Assembly (NCBI GenBank): GCA_030425205.1 | Contig: JAUIAP010000008.1 | Location: 124,001-188,000 of the forward strand | From: Anaerolineae bacterium | GTDB taxonomy: Bacteria; Chloroflexota; Anaerolineae; Promineifilales; Promineifilaceae | Length of the DNA: 64,000 bases | Reading direction: 5' to 3' | In this document: piece after piece, positions 34,768 through 44,089 of the stretch | Position numbering within the stretch: position 1 is the first letter of the stretch | Layout of the letters: every line of letters starts with the position of its first letter | Position numbers and translations under genes: made by a program | The notes under the pieces: generated by a model | What the model was told of the DNA's origin: nothing | Seen by the model: the letters and a program-made list of their open reading frames with translations, nothing else | Databases searched by the model: none

Positions 34768-35916
34768 CTAGCGTGTCCGACACAGTTTTGCGGTAAACAT
34801 GTAGGGTGGGTAGTTGGACTGAGCATTCTCGGTGTGCGTGTGACTACCGTTGTTACTCGTTCCCCAAATACGCGTCGTTGTTTGATTCATTGCGCCACCG
34901 AAATACCATTGACCACCATCGGCATATCCAACACCATCTGGAACCCACCAGCGGTCCCAATACTTGTTTCCAAATTCGTCGTAGGAGTACTGCTTAATCT
35001 GGCCGGGGTTATCCGGATGGGGTTCTGCTTCAAAAACATCGTGATTGTGGTTACCGACCGAGTTGATCGTATGTGTGTGGTCATTGCTGCCACCATATAG
35101 TCCCACAACACTTGTGATGTTACCGACACCAACTGTGATTTTGCTTTGCATATTTGGCAAGGCATACCCATTCAGTGGGCTTTCTGGATCGGTGACGGTA
35201 TGGCCATCGCACAGTTCAAACCCGTCGGGGATGGGGAACAGGTTGTCATCATTGATAGGTCGCCACCAATCGACGATGCCACCAACAGGAACGCCGTCAA
35301 ATGAGTTTTGTGCATAGATCGACCACGGCACGCCATGCACGCGCTCGCGTGGCAAAATTTCGGTTTCGTATGAGGAGCCATTGTTGTCCGCGTCAAGGAA
35401 GATGCCCATGTATAAGGGAGCCGTTTCAAAGGCGGTCAACAGATCGTAGCTAGAGTTTTCGCCCAATACAATGTTGAATTGACCATCACGCACGTTGATA
35501 TTGGGGAAATCTTCGACATACAGTACAGTGCCACCAGTGGCTAAAGTGTGAAGGACAGCACGAACGCCAACAGTGCCGTTGGTGAGTGAGCCATCTGGTT
35601 CGCGCAGTATGCCTTGATAGTTAAAGTAGGCTGGAACCTGTAGGGAGGCGCTGGCAGATTCGGCCGAATGGCGTGTCACCTCCGTACCCGTTTGCTCCGC
35701 AAGCTGTATGGCGGTCAACTCTGCTAAGTTGCCATCACCCATTTCGTCGATGACAATCTCGACGTTTGTATTCTCTGGCGCGACAGATGGTGCGTCTTGT
35801 GCCGAAACCGACGGCGTTACTATCCCAACTGCGGAGAGCAACCCATAAATTGCAAACAGCGTGAGCGTGATCATGCCGACTGCTTGGGTGAATAGTTGAA
35901 AATGTTTTTTGTTCAT
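34768..35916 (-). CDS. Exported phage tail-collar-like protein
   Basis: This encodes 382 residues with AAGGA upstream of ATG 35916. The signal peptide ends near Val-Ser-Ala-Gln (about 39). Residues about 95-200 match a module common in secreted tail-fibre-like proteins (YFNYQGIL, GTVLYVEDF, GQFNIVLGE, RERVHGVPWSIYAQ). From about 208 a tail-collar domain follows (GGIVDWWRP, PDGFELCDGH, ALPNMQSKITVG, then the His-rich DHTHTINSVGNHNH and SHTHTENAQSNYPPYM). Collar domains cap phage tails and also occur in cellular secreted proteins, where His residues may bind metal. It heads a three-gene set. No other phage genes are present, so this is not prophage. Confidence 0.85.
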   Translation of the reverse strand: MNKKHFQLFTQAVGMITLTLFAIYGLLSAVGIVTPSVSAQDAPSVAPENTNVEIVIDEMGDGNLAELTAIQLAEQTGTEVTRHSAESASASLQVPAYFNYQGILREPDGSLTNGTVGVRAVLHTLATGGTVLYVEDFPNINVRDGQFNIVLGENSSYDLLTAFETAPLYMGIFLDADNNGSSYETEILPRERVHGVPWSIYAQNSFDGVPVGGIVDWWRPINDDNLFPIPDGFELCDGHTVTDPESPLNGYALPNMQSKITVGVGNITSVVGLYGGSNDHTHTINSVGNHNHDVFEAEPHPDNPGQIKQYSYDEFGNKYWDRWWVPDGVGYADGGQWYFGGAMNQTTTRIWGTSNNGSHTHTENAQSNYPPYMFTAKLCRTR

Positions 35917-35940
35917 GTTCGATCTTCCTTTTTGTATGGA

Positions 35941-36180
35941 CTACAGCGGATTTGGGGAATAAACGGATTGGTTCTCATTGGCATCAATCCGTTCATTCTT
36001 AAAGCCTGTTGTCGTCATCGTTTGCAAATACGCCACCAGTCCATCCAAATCGCCAAAGTTGTGTTCACGGGGATCGGCCGAAACATCGCGCAGTGCAAAC
36101 CGCCATTCAGGTTTGTCCCCCTCCGCTTGCCAGCAACGCAGCAAAAAAGATTGGTATTGTGGTGCAGTTTGTCGTGTCAT
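35941..36180 (-). CDS. Small conserved hypothetical protein
   Basis: This encodes 79 residues from ATG 36180; a GTG at 36195 with GGAAG upstream is an alternative. The core, YQSFLLRCWQAEG followed by WRFALRDVSADPREHNFGDLDGLVAYL, has a pattern I recall from many short uncharacterised proteins in Chloroflexota: an Arg-rich first strand, then a Trp-Arg-x-x-Leu strand and a Phe-x-Asp-Leu-x-x-Leu helix. It has no signal peptide or membrane segment. It lies 24 bases upstream of the tail-collar gene on the same strand, so it could be the first gene of that transcript or separate. One TCGGCCGA lies inside it. Confidence 0.6.
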   Translation of the reverse strand: MTRQTAPQYQSFLLRCWQAEGDKPEWRFALRDVSADPREHNFGDLDGLVAYLQTMTTTGFKNERIDANENQSVYSPNPL

Positions 36181-36444
36181 GATCCAATCATCCACACCAA
36201 ACGCTTCCAAAACGCTTCAGCTATGGGTAAAAGAGCAATAAATGACTTTCAAGACCCAGAAGATCAAATACAACATACTGCCCAATGCGCGTTATACTAA
36301 TAGCCAGGGCTTGCAAAATAGGATATTCACCACAACTGTCGCATTCAGGATTGGATGTTTTCACGCTTGGAAACTCCGAAACATTCAGACACCAATAGAG
36401 TGTATGCCATCAAACAGTTTGTGGCTGGAGCAGGAAAACCAATC

Positions 36445-39400
36445 ATGCTGGAGCTAACCATATTGGGCAACGTCGAGATCAAACGCGACGGCGTACCCAT
36501 CCCTCGCTTTCGGAGCCAAACTGAAATCGCCTTACTCGTTTTTCTGGCGCATACGGGGCAAACACACAGCCGCGAGATGATCGCCGATCTCTTGTGGGAT
36601 GCGCGCACGACAAAGCAATCTCTGTCCAACCTGCGCACGGTGCTGACGCGCTTACGCAAGCGGACGGGGGATGCGCTGATCGTGACGCGCAAAACGGTCG
36701 CCATCGACCGTGCCGTGCATGAGCAGACTGATTCGGTGCGTTTTGCCGCGTTATTAGGGGATGCATCACGCCTCGAAGAGGGATTAGGGCTGTATGGTGG
36801 CGAGCTAATGGGGGGATTTTATCTGCCCGATGCACCGCGCTTTAACGATTGGTTGACGATTGAACAAGAGCGGTTGCGTCAATTGGCGGCACGAGGCTAT
36901 CGTCAGTTGGCGACGATGCAGGAACGGCGCGGCGCATATGCGGCAGGGATTGAGACGGCACGCCGCTGGGTGGCATTGAACACGCTGGATGAGGGGGCGC
37001 AGCAACAGTTGATGCGCTTGCTGGCGTTGAATGGACAATCGGCCGATTCTCTCCAATCGTTTGAAGCCTATCGCAAACTGCTGGACACAGAGCTTGGCAT
37101 CGCGCCGACGTCAGCGACGATGCAACTGATCGAGTCGATTGAACGCGGCTCATTGCGCGCAGTCAAACACAATTTGCCGCGTACGCGGACACCGATTTTC
37201 GGCCGAATATCTCAACTCGCTCAACTCAAATCTTATCTACTCGATCCAAACCATCCGCTCGTCTCAATTTTGGGAGTCGGCGGGATCGGCAAGACGACGT
37301 TGGCAATGGCGGTTGCGCGACAATTGGTCAGCGAGAATGGACACACGTTCAGCGATGGCATCTGGTTTGTGTCATTGGCAGAGGTGGAGGAGACAGCGGT
37401 CGAACTTGTCAAAACCCGCGTTGCCGCGATCATGGGTCAGGCGTTGGAGCTGCACTTTCATAGCGAGAGCGATCTCTGGTCACAATTGCTGGCACAGTTG
37501 GCGACTAAACACGCGCTGTTGATTTTGGACAACATCGAACAGTTTGCCGTCGTTGCGGCCGATCTGATTGATGAATTGTTGGCGGCGGCGCGCAATGTCC
37601 ACCTATTGATCACGTCGCGCACAACGCTTGCGCTCGGGCAAGGGGTCGTCATCACGTTGGCGGGGTTAGACATTCCTGCGAATCTCGCTGATGCGGCGCA
37701 AAATGAGAGCGTCCAGCTATTCGCGGCCAGCGCGGCACGCTCCCCTGCTCCGTTCGATCTCGCAAAGAATCTCACGGAGGTGGTGGCGATTTGTCAGTTT
37801 GTGCGGGGAATGCCGCTGGCGATTGAGTTGGCGGCGGCATCGCTGATCCGCCTTTCACTGCACGAGGTGTTGCCCGCGCTGCAAAATAATCTTTCTCTGC
37901 TCAACACGACTCACACCGCATTGCCAGCACGCCAGCGCACGCTGCAAGCTGTCTTCGACCACACGTGGCAACTGCTTGATCGGCGGGAGCAGGCGGTGCT
38001 GGCGCAGCTCGCCGTTTTTCGCGGTGGGTTTGTGCGCAAATCGGCCGAAACCATTCTCGAAAACGACAGCACGACGCTGTACAGCCTGCAACATCATGCC
38101 CTATTAAAACGGGACCAAACGAGTCGCTTCCAAATTCATCCGCTCTTGCGACAGTTGGCACAAGACAAGCTACCCGACCCAACGCCCACGCTGGCGCGAC
38201 ATGCAGCACACTTTACCGCATTGTTTGGCGCGTATACCAATGATCTGATGTATGGCACGGGTCGCGCGGCCCTGCAAATCTTGACCCCCGAACAGGCCAA
38301 TTTGCGGGCGGCATGGCACTATGCTGTCGATGCGGAGCAGTGGCAGATGATCGCCCAATGCTTGGACAGCGTTCATCATTTCTACAAGCGGACGGGGCTG
38401 CTGAGCGAACGGGCTGACCTGATCGATCGGGCGATCGGTCGTCTTGAAGCCTCTGCGCATACAGAGAATGCCCTTTTGAGTCGGCTGCTGACGGTGCAGG
38501 CTTGGGGGTATGTGAAATCGGCCGATTTTGCAAACGGCATGAAATCGGCCGAACGCGCCATTGCGTTGTCCCTAGATCAAGCCTCAGCCGAGATCGAAGC
38601 CCAAGCACGCCTCGTCTTGGCGCAACTCCATTCGATGCAGGTCAACTATACGGAGGCGAGCGACCAATATCAAAAGGTGATCGCGCTCGCCGAATCTGTC
38701 GATAATCCCCAGCTCAAAGCGGATGGCTTGCGCGGGTTTGGCTCGCAGTTCCTGTTCCAGCCCGATCCACAACCTGCCTACGAGCCGCTGCATCGTGCGC
38801 TGCTCCACTGTCAAAAACATGCGTATAAAGTAGGCGAGTTGGAGACGGAGATTTTGTTGGCATCACTTGCGCACGCACAAGACAATTTTAGCCTCTCTGA
38901 AGAACATTTTCGGCAAGCCCTCTCGTTGAGTCGCCAGTTGGGGGATATTGTTGAGGAAGCGGAGGTGTTGGGGAGCATCGGTGTTGTCGTCGCGGCACAG
39001 GGTGATTTGGAACGCGCTAAACAGCTCTATATGGAAGCATTGGCGACATTCCAGCGGATCAACATACCTGAAAGTGAGCTGTGGATGCTGTCGCAGTTGG
39101 GGCTCAATGACATCCAATTGGGAGACTATCAATCGGCCGAAAAGTATCTTACCGCTGCACTCGCCATCGCAGAGCGAATCGACGATCGCTTCTGGCAAGC
39201 GCGTCTCAACACGCTGCTGGGCCGTGCGTGGACTGAATCTGGTCAGTCCGAAAAAGCGTTGGCTGTGTTGGCAAAAGCGTCAGACATTGCGGCAGAAGTC
39301 GGCCATCCTCGCTTGCCGACGATGATTATGGAAGAGTGGGGGCTGGCGTTGCTCGCCAATCAAGACCACAGTGCGGCCGAGCAAATGTTGCAACAGGCAC

Positions 39401-39753
39401 ACGACTCGTGGCAAGCGGTCGGCTCACCCTTTGAGACGCTGCCATCGTTGGCGGCGTTGGCATTTATAGCCTATCGACTGGGCAAAACAGATGTTGCGGC
39501 GGCACGGGCAGACGCGCTCTGGCAAAGTTGGCAAGAACACCCCACATGGGCGGAGCAGTCCAACTTGAAACTCTACGCGCTCTTGGGAACCGTTTGGGAA
39601 GGGCTTGGGGACGATCGCGCCGCGACCGTCTGGGCTAAGGCGCGTCAACTATTGCAACAGCGCAGCGAAAAAATCACCACGCCCGCCTCACGCAAAATGT
39701 TCATAAACAACATCCCCGCCCATCAGAGCATTATGATGTATAGAGATAATTGA
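36445..39753 (+). CDS. BTAD/NB-ARC/TPR transcriptional regulator (SARP-like), copy 1
   Basis: This encodes 1,102 residues from ATG 36445 (AGGA about 10 bases upstream); the frame is open from 36355 without a better site. An OmpR-type winged helix comes first (1-95, LELTILGNVEI to TVAIDRAVHE), then a bacterial transcriptional activation domain (about 100-240). An NB-ARC/AAA-like ATPase follows, with P-loop GVGGIGKTT (about 275) and Walker B HALLILDNIEQF, then tetratricopeptide repeats (about 620-1090). Such one-protein regulators sense ligands or partners through the TPR array and activate nearby genes. The likely target is the lipoprotein gene starting 341 bases downstream. A paralogue lies at 57036-59801. 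Confidence 0.92.
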   Translation: MLELTILGNVEIKRDGVPIPRFRSQTEIALLVFLAHTGQTHSREMIADLLWDARTTKQSLSNLRTVLTRLRKRTGDALIVTRKTVAIDRAVHEQTDSVRFAALLGDASRLEEGLGLYGGELMGGFYLPDAPRFNDWLTIEQERLRQLAARGYRQLATMQERRGAYAAGIETARRWVALNTLDEGAQQQLMRLLALNGQSADSLQSFEAYRKLLDTELGIAPTSATMQLIESIERGSLRAVKHNLPRTRTPIFGRISQLAQLKSYLLDPNHPLVSILGVGGIGKTTLAMAVARQLVSENGHTFSDGIWFVSLAEVEETAVELVKTRVAAIMGQALELHFHSESDLWSQLLAQLATKHALLILDNIEQFAVVAADLIDELLAAARNVHLLITSRTTLALGQGVVITLAGLDIPANLADAAQNESVQLFAASAARSPAPFDLAKNLTEVVAICQFVRGMPLAIELAAASLIRLSLHEVLPALQNNLSLLNTTHTALPARQRTLQAVFDHTWQLLDRREQAVLAQLAVFRGGFVRKSAETILENDSTTLYSLQHHALLKRDQTSRFQIHPLLRQLAQDKLPDPTPTLARHAAHFTALFGAYTNDLMYGTGRAALQILTPEQANLRAAWHYAVDAEQWQMIAQCLDSVHHFYKRTGLLSERADLIDRAIGRLEASAHTENALLSRLLTVQAWGYVKSADFANGMKSAERAIALSLDQASAEIEAQARLVLAQLHSMQVNYTEASDQYQKVIALAESVDNPQLKADGLRGFGSQFLFQPDPQPAYEPLHRALLHCQKHAYKVGELETEILLASLAHAQDNFSLSEEHFRQALSLSRQLGDIVEEAEVLGSIGVVVAAQGDLERAKQLYMEALATFQRINIPESELWMLSQLGLNDIQLGDYQSAEKYLTAALAIAERIDDRFWQARLNTLLGRAWTESGQSEKALAVLAKASDIAAEVGHPRLPTMIMEEWGLALLANQDHSAAEQMLQQAHDSWQAVGSPFETLPSLAALAFIAYRLGKTDVAAARADALWQSWQEHPTWAEQSNLKLYALLGTVWEGLGDDRAATVWAKARQLLQQRSEKITTPASRKMFINNIPAHQSIMMYRDN

Positions 39754-40094
39754 GTCGATGGGAATCCAATAGGATCTAGAGATGATTCCACTGGAAAAAG
39801 CCACGAATTGCATGAATTTCTCTCTGGTATTCTCTGCGCTCTTTGCGCGCTCAGCGGTTAATTCACCCGAAACATCGCTCCAAATCACAGATTGCGCATC
39901 AGCGTTCATGCCGCAATAGACAGCAAGCGCTGTCTCTGTCACCGTTTTGACACCAAATTGGACCCATTAAGTTGCCTCAAAATGGGTCTTGTATCCACGC
40001 ATTCAACCGCTATCCTGAAATTAAATATTGGGTCTTTTGGAATGGGCGTGAAACCCGCAAGATCTAAAAACCCATTCTATCCAAGGAGACCCTT
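39754..40094. repeat. Intergenic region with a CTCTGCGCTCTTTGCGC phrase repeat
   Basis: These 341 bases contain at 39831-39861 a degenerate repeat of CTCTGCG/CTTTGCG ending in GCGGTTAA, a phrase type I have seen dispersed in many environmental bacterial genomes. Otherwise only the leader of the lipoprotein gene with its AAGGAG site is visible. There is no small gene I would support. Confidence 0.5.
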
Positions 40095-43000
40095 ATGCGA
40101 ACGTGGGGCATTATCTTACTCATCATCGTGCTGGCTGCCTGCACGGAGCCAACGCAAGTCGAGACACCAACCGCCGTTGCAACAACTGCGGCAACCGCAA
40201 CGCCGACTGAAACAGCATTGCCGCCGACGGAAACGGCGACGACCGCACCGACAACTGAACCAACCCCAACAGCCGAGCCGACAAACACAAGCGAACCGAC
40301 CGCAATTCCCACCAACACACCCGAACCCATCAACACGTTCACGACGACAGACGAGATCGCGTTTAACCTGAACGCCGAAACGCCTGTGATTGAGCGCGAG
40401 CAAGGCAACAAATACCTCAACGGTGGGGCGGTCATCTTCCATGATGGACAGTTTCATCTCTTCTCCAACTACTTCAACAGTTGGCCGGGCAGAACGACGA
40501 CCTACTATTTCACGTCGCCCGATGGTGAAGCGTGGACGCGCGCGTTGGATGAGCCATTGTTTACAATTGATGATGTGCCGTTGCTCGGTGATGGTGCGCT
40601 GATGTTAGATGGGCTGGTTTTAGCAGATGGGACGTGGGTGCTTTATTACCACACATTTTCATCCGTCGGCCGAACCAACCTGATCGGCCGCGCCACCGCC
40701 GACAATCCAACTGGCCCATGGACGTTTGACGAAACGCCAACCCTTGCGCCCGGTGGGGCAGGTGAATGGGACGATCGGCACGTCATGCGCGTCAACGTTT
40801 TGCCGCATGAGACGGAGGGGTACGTGATGTACTATGCGGGTGTGGCGTCATCTGGAAAGTCCCAGATCGGGCTGGCATTTTCGGCCGATTCCCGCACCTT
40901 CACAAAATACGATGATCCCTCAACGACGGCGGCCCCCTACGCCGAAAGCGATCCGATTATGTTGAGCGGACAGGTTGAGTGGGAAAGCAGTAAGTTGGGT
41001 CGCCCAGAGGTGGTGCGAACGGCCGATGGCTGGGTGATGCTCTATGAGGGAGGTGGCGGCAATCATACAGGGCTTGCCATCAGTCAGGACGGCATCCACT
41101 TTGATCGCTATGCGGCCAACCCGATTTTGACGCGGGACGAGATGCCGCAGGGGTACACCTTCTTTCAAGGCGCATTTTTTCACCAGGACGACACCTACTA
41201 CTATCTGATTGAAGCAGGTAACGGGCACATTGGAACAGATATTTTTCTATTCACGCATGAGGGATCGCTGTTGGAGGCAGGGGGAGGAGAATCGGCCGAA
41301 ACCCTCACCTTCGACTTCACCCTCCAGCGTGGACGCGACAACCCCGCCCTCGACGATGGTAGTGGCTCAGACTTCGACTCGGCGTGGACATTTGCGCCCG
41401 GCGTGATCCACCACGACGACCAGTTCCACATGTTCTATACGGGCTGGAACAGCGCGGCTAACATTCGCATCGGCTATGCCGTTTCCGATAATGGGCTCGA
41501 CTTCGAGCGCGTTACAGACGACTTTGTGCTTGAGCTAGCGCCAGACGACCCCACCATTGGCGTTTGGACCCCCGTTCCGCTCGTCTTAGAGGACGGGACA
41601 TGGGTGCTTTTTGTCGGCAAGAGCCAAAATTCGGGCTTGACCAACGAACTGTTGCGCGCCACTGCGCCCGCACCCACTGGCCCATGGACGTGGGATGCGG
41701 AGCCGATCTACACCGCCAACCCGACCGGTTGGGACGGCAAGCTCTTGCCCGAATCATTGGCGCGTACCCCAGAAGGCGGCTACATCATGAGCTATGAAAG
41801 CAACTGGTGCACCGACACACAAGCGGGCGTTTTGCTGTCTGATGATGGCGTGAATTGGCAGCCCTACAACGACCCCGACACCACAGGCGATGGCTTGAGC
41901 AGCAGCGATCCCGTATTTAGCCCAACTGGCAGCGGAGATGATTGGGATCGCCAAGCGGTCAGTAGCCCGCTGATCTTCGCAACGGACACCGGCTACGAAC
42001 TGTTCTACATCGGCCAATATCGCAACATCGGCGTAAAAATGTCGAAATTTGACAACTCGTGGCTGGGATATGCGACCAGCAGCGATGGGGTGACGTGGCA
42101 ACGCTATGCGGCGAATCCCGTGATCGAGTTGACGGGCGAAGGGGGTTGTCCGTGGATGACAGGCGTGAAAGTTGACAACACCTACTACCTCTACATGGCG
42201 TTGCGGGCGGGCAGATTTGGCATTGGCGTGATTACGGGAACGATTACGGAGCAAGTGGCGCAAGAGGAGGCCAGCGCACCCGTCTTTGAGCAAGCTTCGG
42301 CAACACCCGTCATCCCGCACAACGGCGATCTAACCGACCGACTCAACCCCGGCGCGACGATCTACCATGAGGGACAATTTCACATGTTTCTCAACCGCTA
42401 TGATAGCTTCCCCGACGCGGTCGAAGTCGGGTATGCGACATCGGCCGATGGGCTGACATGGACAGAACACGACGGCGACCCCCTGCTGACGACCGCCTCT
42501 GTGCCATTTGCCTCTGTCGCCGTCGTCGCCTCTGATGTCATCGTTGAGCCAGATGGCACGTGGGTGCTCTATTTTCATACATGGAACACGCGCACACTCG
42601 CCAATGGTCGGGGCGTCATCGGCCGTGCGACGGCCACGACACCAACGGGGCCATGGACGGTTGATGCGGAACCTGTGCTGACGATGGCAGAATCGGCCGA
42701 TGCGTGGGATGGTGGGCAAGTTTCCATCGCCGATGTGCAGCAAATGGCGGATGGCAGCTATCGCATGTACTACACCGGCGCAACGTCAAACGGTTTGATG
42801 CGAATCGGATTGGCAACCAGTGAGGACGGTCGCAACTGGGTCAAATATGATGATCCCACAACGACCGCCGCCCCATTTGCCGCGAGCGATCCTGTCGTGG
42901 TCAATGGGGAGCGCGGCGACTGGGATGCCAACGCCGCCTACACAGCGCGCGTTGTGCCAACGGAGACGGGTTGGCTGATGCTTTATAAAAATGTTGGGAC

Positions 43001-43223
43001 ACGCGCCAATGGATCACAGATGGGGATGGCAACAAGCGCGGATGGCATCAACTGGACCAAGGCGGATGCGCCGCTCTTTGATTCCGCAATTATCGCCGCT
43101 GGGAAGGAGTTCGCGCTGACTGCCCTTGTCAAAAAGGACAACATGCTTTACCTTTTCACTGAGCATTACACCGATCGCATCAGTGAGACAGATATTTTTT
43201 TGTTAACGGCTGATGCTCCGTAG
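40095..43223 (+). CDS. Lipoprotein with three glycosidase-like five-bladed propeller units
   Basis: This encodes 1,042 residues with AAGGAG upstream. The lipobox is VLAAC, with lipidated Cys16. A Thr/Pro/Glu-rich stalk (about 20-90) leads to three tandem units of roughly 300 residues (about 90-400, 410-700, 725-1040). Each unit repeats the blade patterns FHDGQFHLFSN, ADGTWVLYYHT, GRATADNPTGPW, DSRTFTKYDDP and TGLAISQDGIHF. These are typical of the GH32/43/62/68-type five-bladed propeller superfamily. Blade-start Asp/Glu residues are present, but I cannot show a full catalytic triad in each copy. Probable role: surface binding or hydrolysis of plant- or exopolysaccharide side chains. The gene follows a BTAD regulator that may control it. 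Confidence 0.85.
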   Translation: MRTWGIILLIIVLAACTEPTQVETPTAVATTAATATPTETALPPTETATTAPTTEPTPTAEPTNTSEPTAIPTNTPEPINTFTTTDEIAFNLNAETPVIEREQGNKYLNGGAVIFHDGQFHLFSNYFNSWPGRTTTYYFTSPDGEAWTRALDEPLFTIDDVPLLGDGALMLDGLVLADGTWVLYYHTFSSVGRTNLIGRATADNPTGPWTFDETPTLAPGGAGEWDDRHVMRVNVLPHETEGYVMYYAGVASSGKSQIGLAFSADSRTFTKYDDPSTTAAPYAESDPIMLSGQVEWESSKLGRPEVVRTADGWVMLYEGGGGNHTGLAISQDGIHFDRYAANPILTRDEMPQGYTFFQGAFFHQDDTYYYLIEAGNGHIGTDIFLFTHEGSLLEAGGGESAETLTFDFTLQRGRDNPALDDGSGSDFDSAWTFAPGVIHHDDQFHMFYTGWNSAANIRIGYAVSDNGLDFERVTDDFVLELAPDDPTIGVWTPVPLVLEDGTWVLFVGKSQNSGLTNELLRATAPAPTGPWTWDAEPIYTANPTGWDGKLLPESLARTPEGGYIMSYESNWCTDTQAGVLLSDDGVNWQPYNDPDTTGDGLSSSDPVFSPTGSGDDWDRQAVSSPLIFATDTGYELFYIGQYRNIGVKMSKFDNSWLGYATSSDGVTWQRYAANPVIELTGEGGCPWMTGVKVDNTYYLYMALRAGRFGIGVITGTITEQVAQEEASAPVFEQASATPVIPHNGDLTDRLNPGATIYHEGQFHMFLNRYDSFPDAVEVGYATSADGLTWTEHDGDPLLTTASVPFASVAVVASDVIVEPDGTWVLYFHTWNTRTLANGRGVIGRATATTPTGPWTVDAEPVLTMAESADAWDGGQVSIADVQQMADGSYRMYYTGATSNGLMRIGLATSEDGRNWVKYDDPTTTAAPFAASDPVVVNGERGDWDANAAYTARVVPTETGWLMLYKNVGTRANGSQMGMATSADGINWTKADAPLFDSAIIAAGKEFALTALVKKDNMLYLFTEHYTDRISETDIFLLTADAP

Positions 43224-43335
43224 AAACAGGTTACATGACATGACAACGAGACTTTTGTAAACGCGTCCCAGATGGCGGGTTTTTCGTCATTTGGGCGTAT
43301 CTCGTTGCAGTTGTCACAAGAGGAAGGAAAGTAAT

Positions 43336-43764
43336 ATGAAAGTATTTAGCGCGAGTTCGACAATTAATGCAAGCCCCGCAACGATTTGGGCAATTTTGAC
43401 CGATGCGCAAGGATATCCACAATGGGATCCCGGCGTTGTGCGGATTGAAGGCAACATTGCGCCCGGTGAAAAGGTGACAGCGTATACTAAATTTAGCCCT
43501 GACCGCGCCTTTCCCGCTAAGGTGACGACGTTTGAGCCAAATCGCAAGATGGTTTGGACGGGCGGGATGCCGCTGGGATTGTTCAAGGGGGAGCGCACCT
43601 TTTTGCTGACGCCGCAGAGCGATGGCAGCGTCAAGTTTGATCTGAAGGAGGAGTTTACGGGCGTGTTGCTGCCTATTTTCGGCAGATCTATCCCCGACCT
43701 CTCCGAGAATTTCCAAGACTTCGCCGATGGTCTCAAGCAACACGCTGAGGCACAGAGTGGTTAA
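43336..43764 (+). CDS. SRPBCC-family (polyketide cyclase-like) protein
   Basis: This encodes 142 residues from ATG 43336 with AGGAAGGAAA just upstream; the longer frame from 43291 has no such site. The START/Bet v1-type pattern is clear: SSTINASPATIWAILTDAQGYPQWDP, then strands ending in NRKMVWTGG, and a long C-terminal helix. These proteins form a hydrophobic cavity and bind or transform lipophilic ligands; no ligand is predictable. It is separated from the lipoprotein gene by 112 bases and from the convergent metallopeptidase gene by a strong bidirectional terminator. Confidence 0.85.
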   Translation: MKVFSASSTINASPATIWAILTDAQGYPQWDPGVVRIEGNIAPGEKVTAYTKFSPDRAFPAKVTTFEPNRKMVWTGGMPLGLFKGERTFLLTPQSDGSVKFDLKEEFTGVLLPIFGRSIPDLSENFQDFADGLKQHAEAQSG

Positions 43765-43911
43765 TTGGCATTCGGCACGCGAGACACAAAACGGTGGAAA
43801 ATTTGTCCACAACACTGTGGATAAGATGTGGCGCGTCGTATCGTAAATGAGTGAGTGCGTGACCAAAATCACGCTTCCCATGCCGTAAACGGCGAAAAAA
43901 TTTCCTGTGGA

Positions 43912-43935
43912 TGTGGGTCGGCGTGCCGACCCACA
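43912..43935. other. Isolated hairpin in the SRPBCC/metallopeptidase gap
   Basis: TGTGGGTCGGC pairs perfectly with GCCGACCCACA across a two-base centre. A second short stem (GCGGGCTTTAGCCCGC) lies near 43955-43970. Neither has a T run. They occupy the 325-base gap together with the terminator at 44022-44060. Confidence 0.5.
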
Positions 43936-44021
43936 CCCACGAACAGGATTTTGCGGGCTTTAGCCCGCCTTTGATATCGTTGAAATTTAGGGAATGAACC
44001 ACTTTGAAGGGTGCGTTCAAC

Positions 44022-44060
44022 AAAACGGGGCTGCGGTGCATAACACCGCAGCCCCGTTTT
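44022..44060. terminator. Bidirectional terminator
   Basis: AAAACGGGGCTGCGGTG (44022-44038) pairs perfectly with its complement (44044-44060) around CATAA. A and T tracts at the two ends allow termination of both the plus-strand SRPBCC gene and the minus-strand metallopeptidase gene. Confidence 0.93.
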
Positions 44061-44089
44061 ATTTTGTCTAGCCGTCGATTTTCTTGCGG

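Noticed and set aside
34768-35916. Prophage remnant suggested by the tail-collar domain
   Set aside because: The protein has a signal peptide, its neighbours are secreted proteins, and no capsid, portal, terminase, integrase or attachment site is visible.
39688-39942. Small minus-strand open frame after the first BTAD regulator
   Set aside because: Part of it is the CTCTGCG phrase repeat and part is antisense to the regulator; no start signal or family.
43231-43881. Minus-strand open frame across the SRPBCC gene
   Set aside because: It overlaps the SRPBCC gene completely, lacks a ribosome site and shows no domain.
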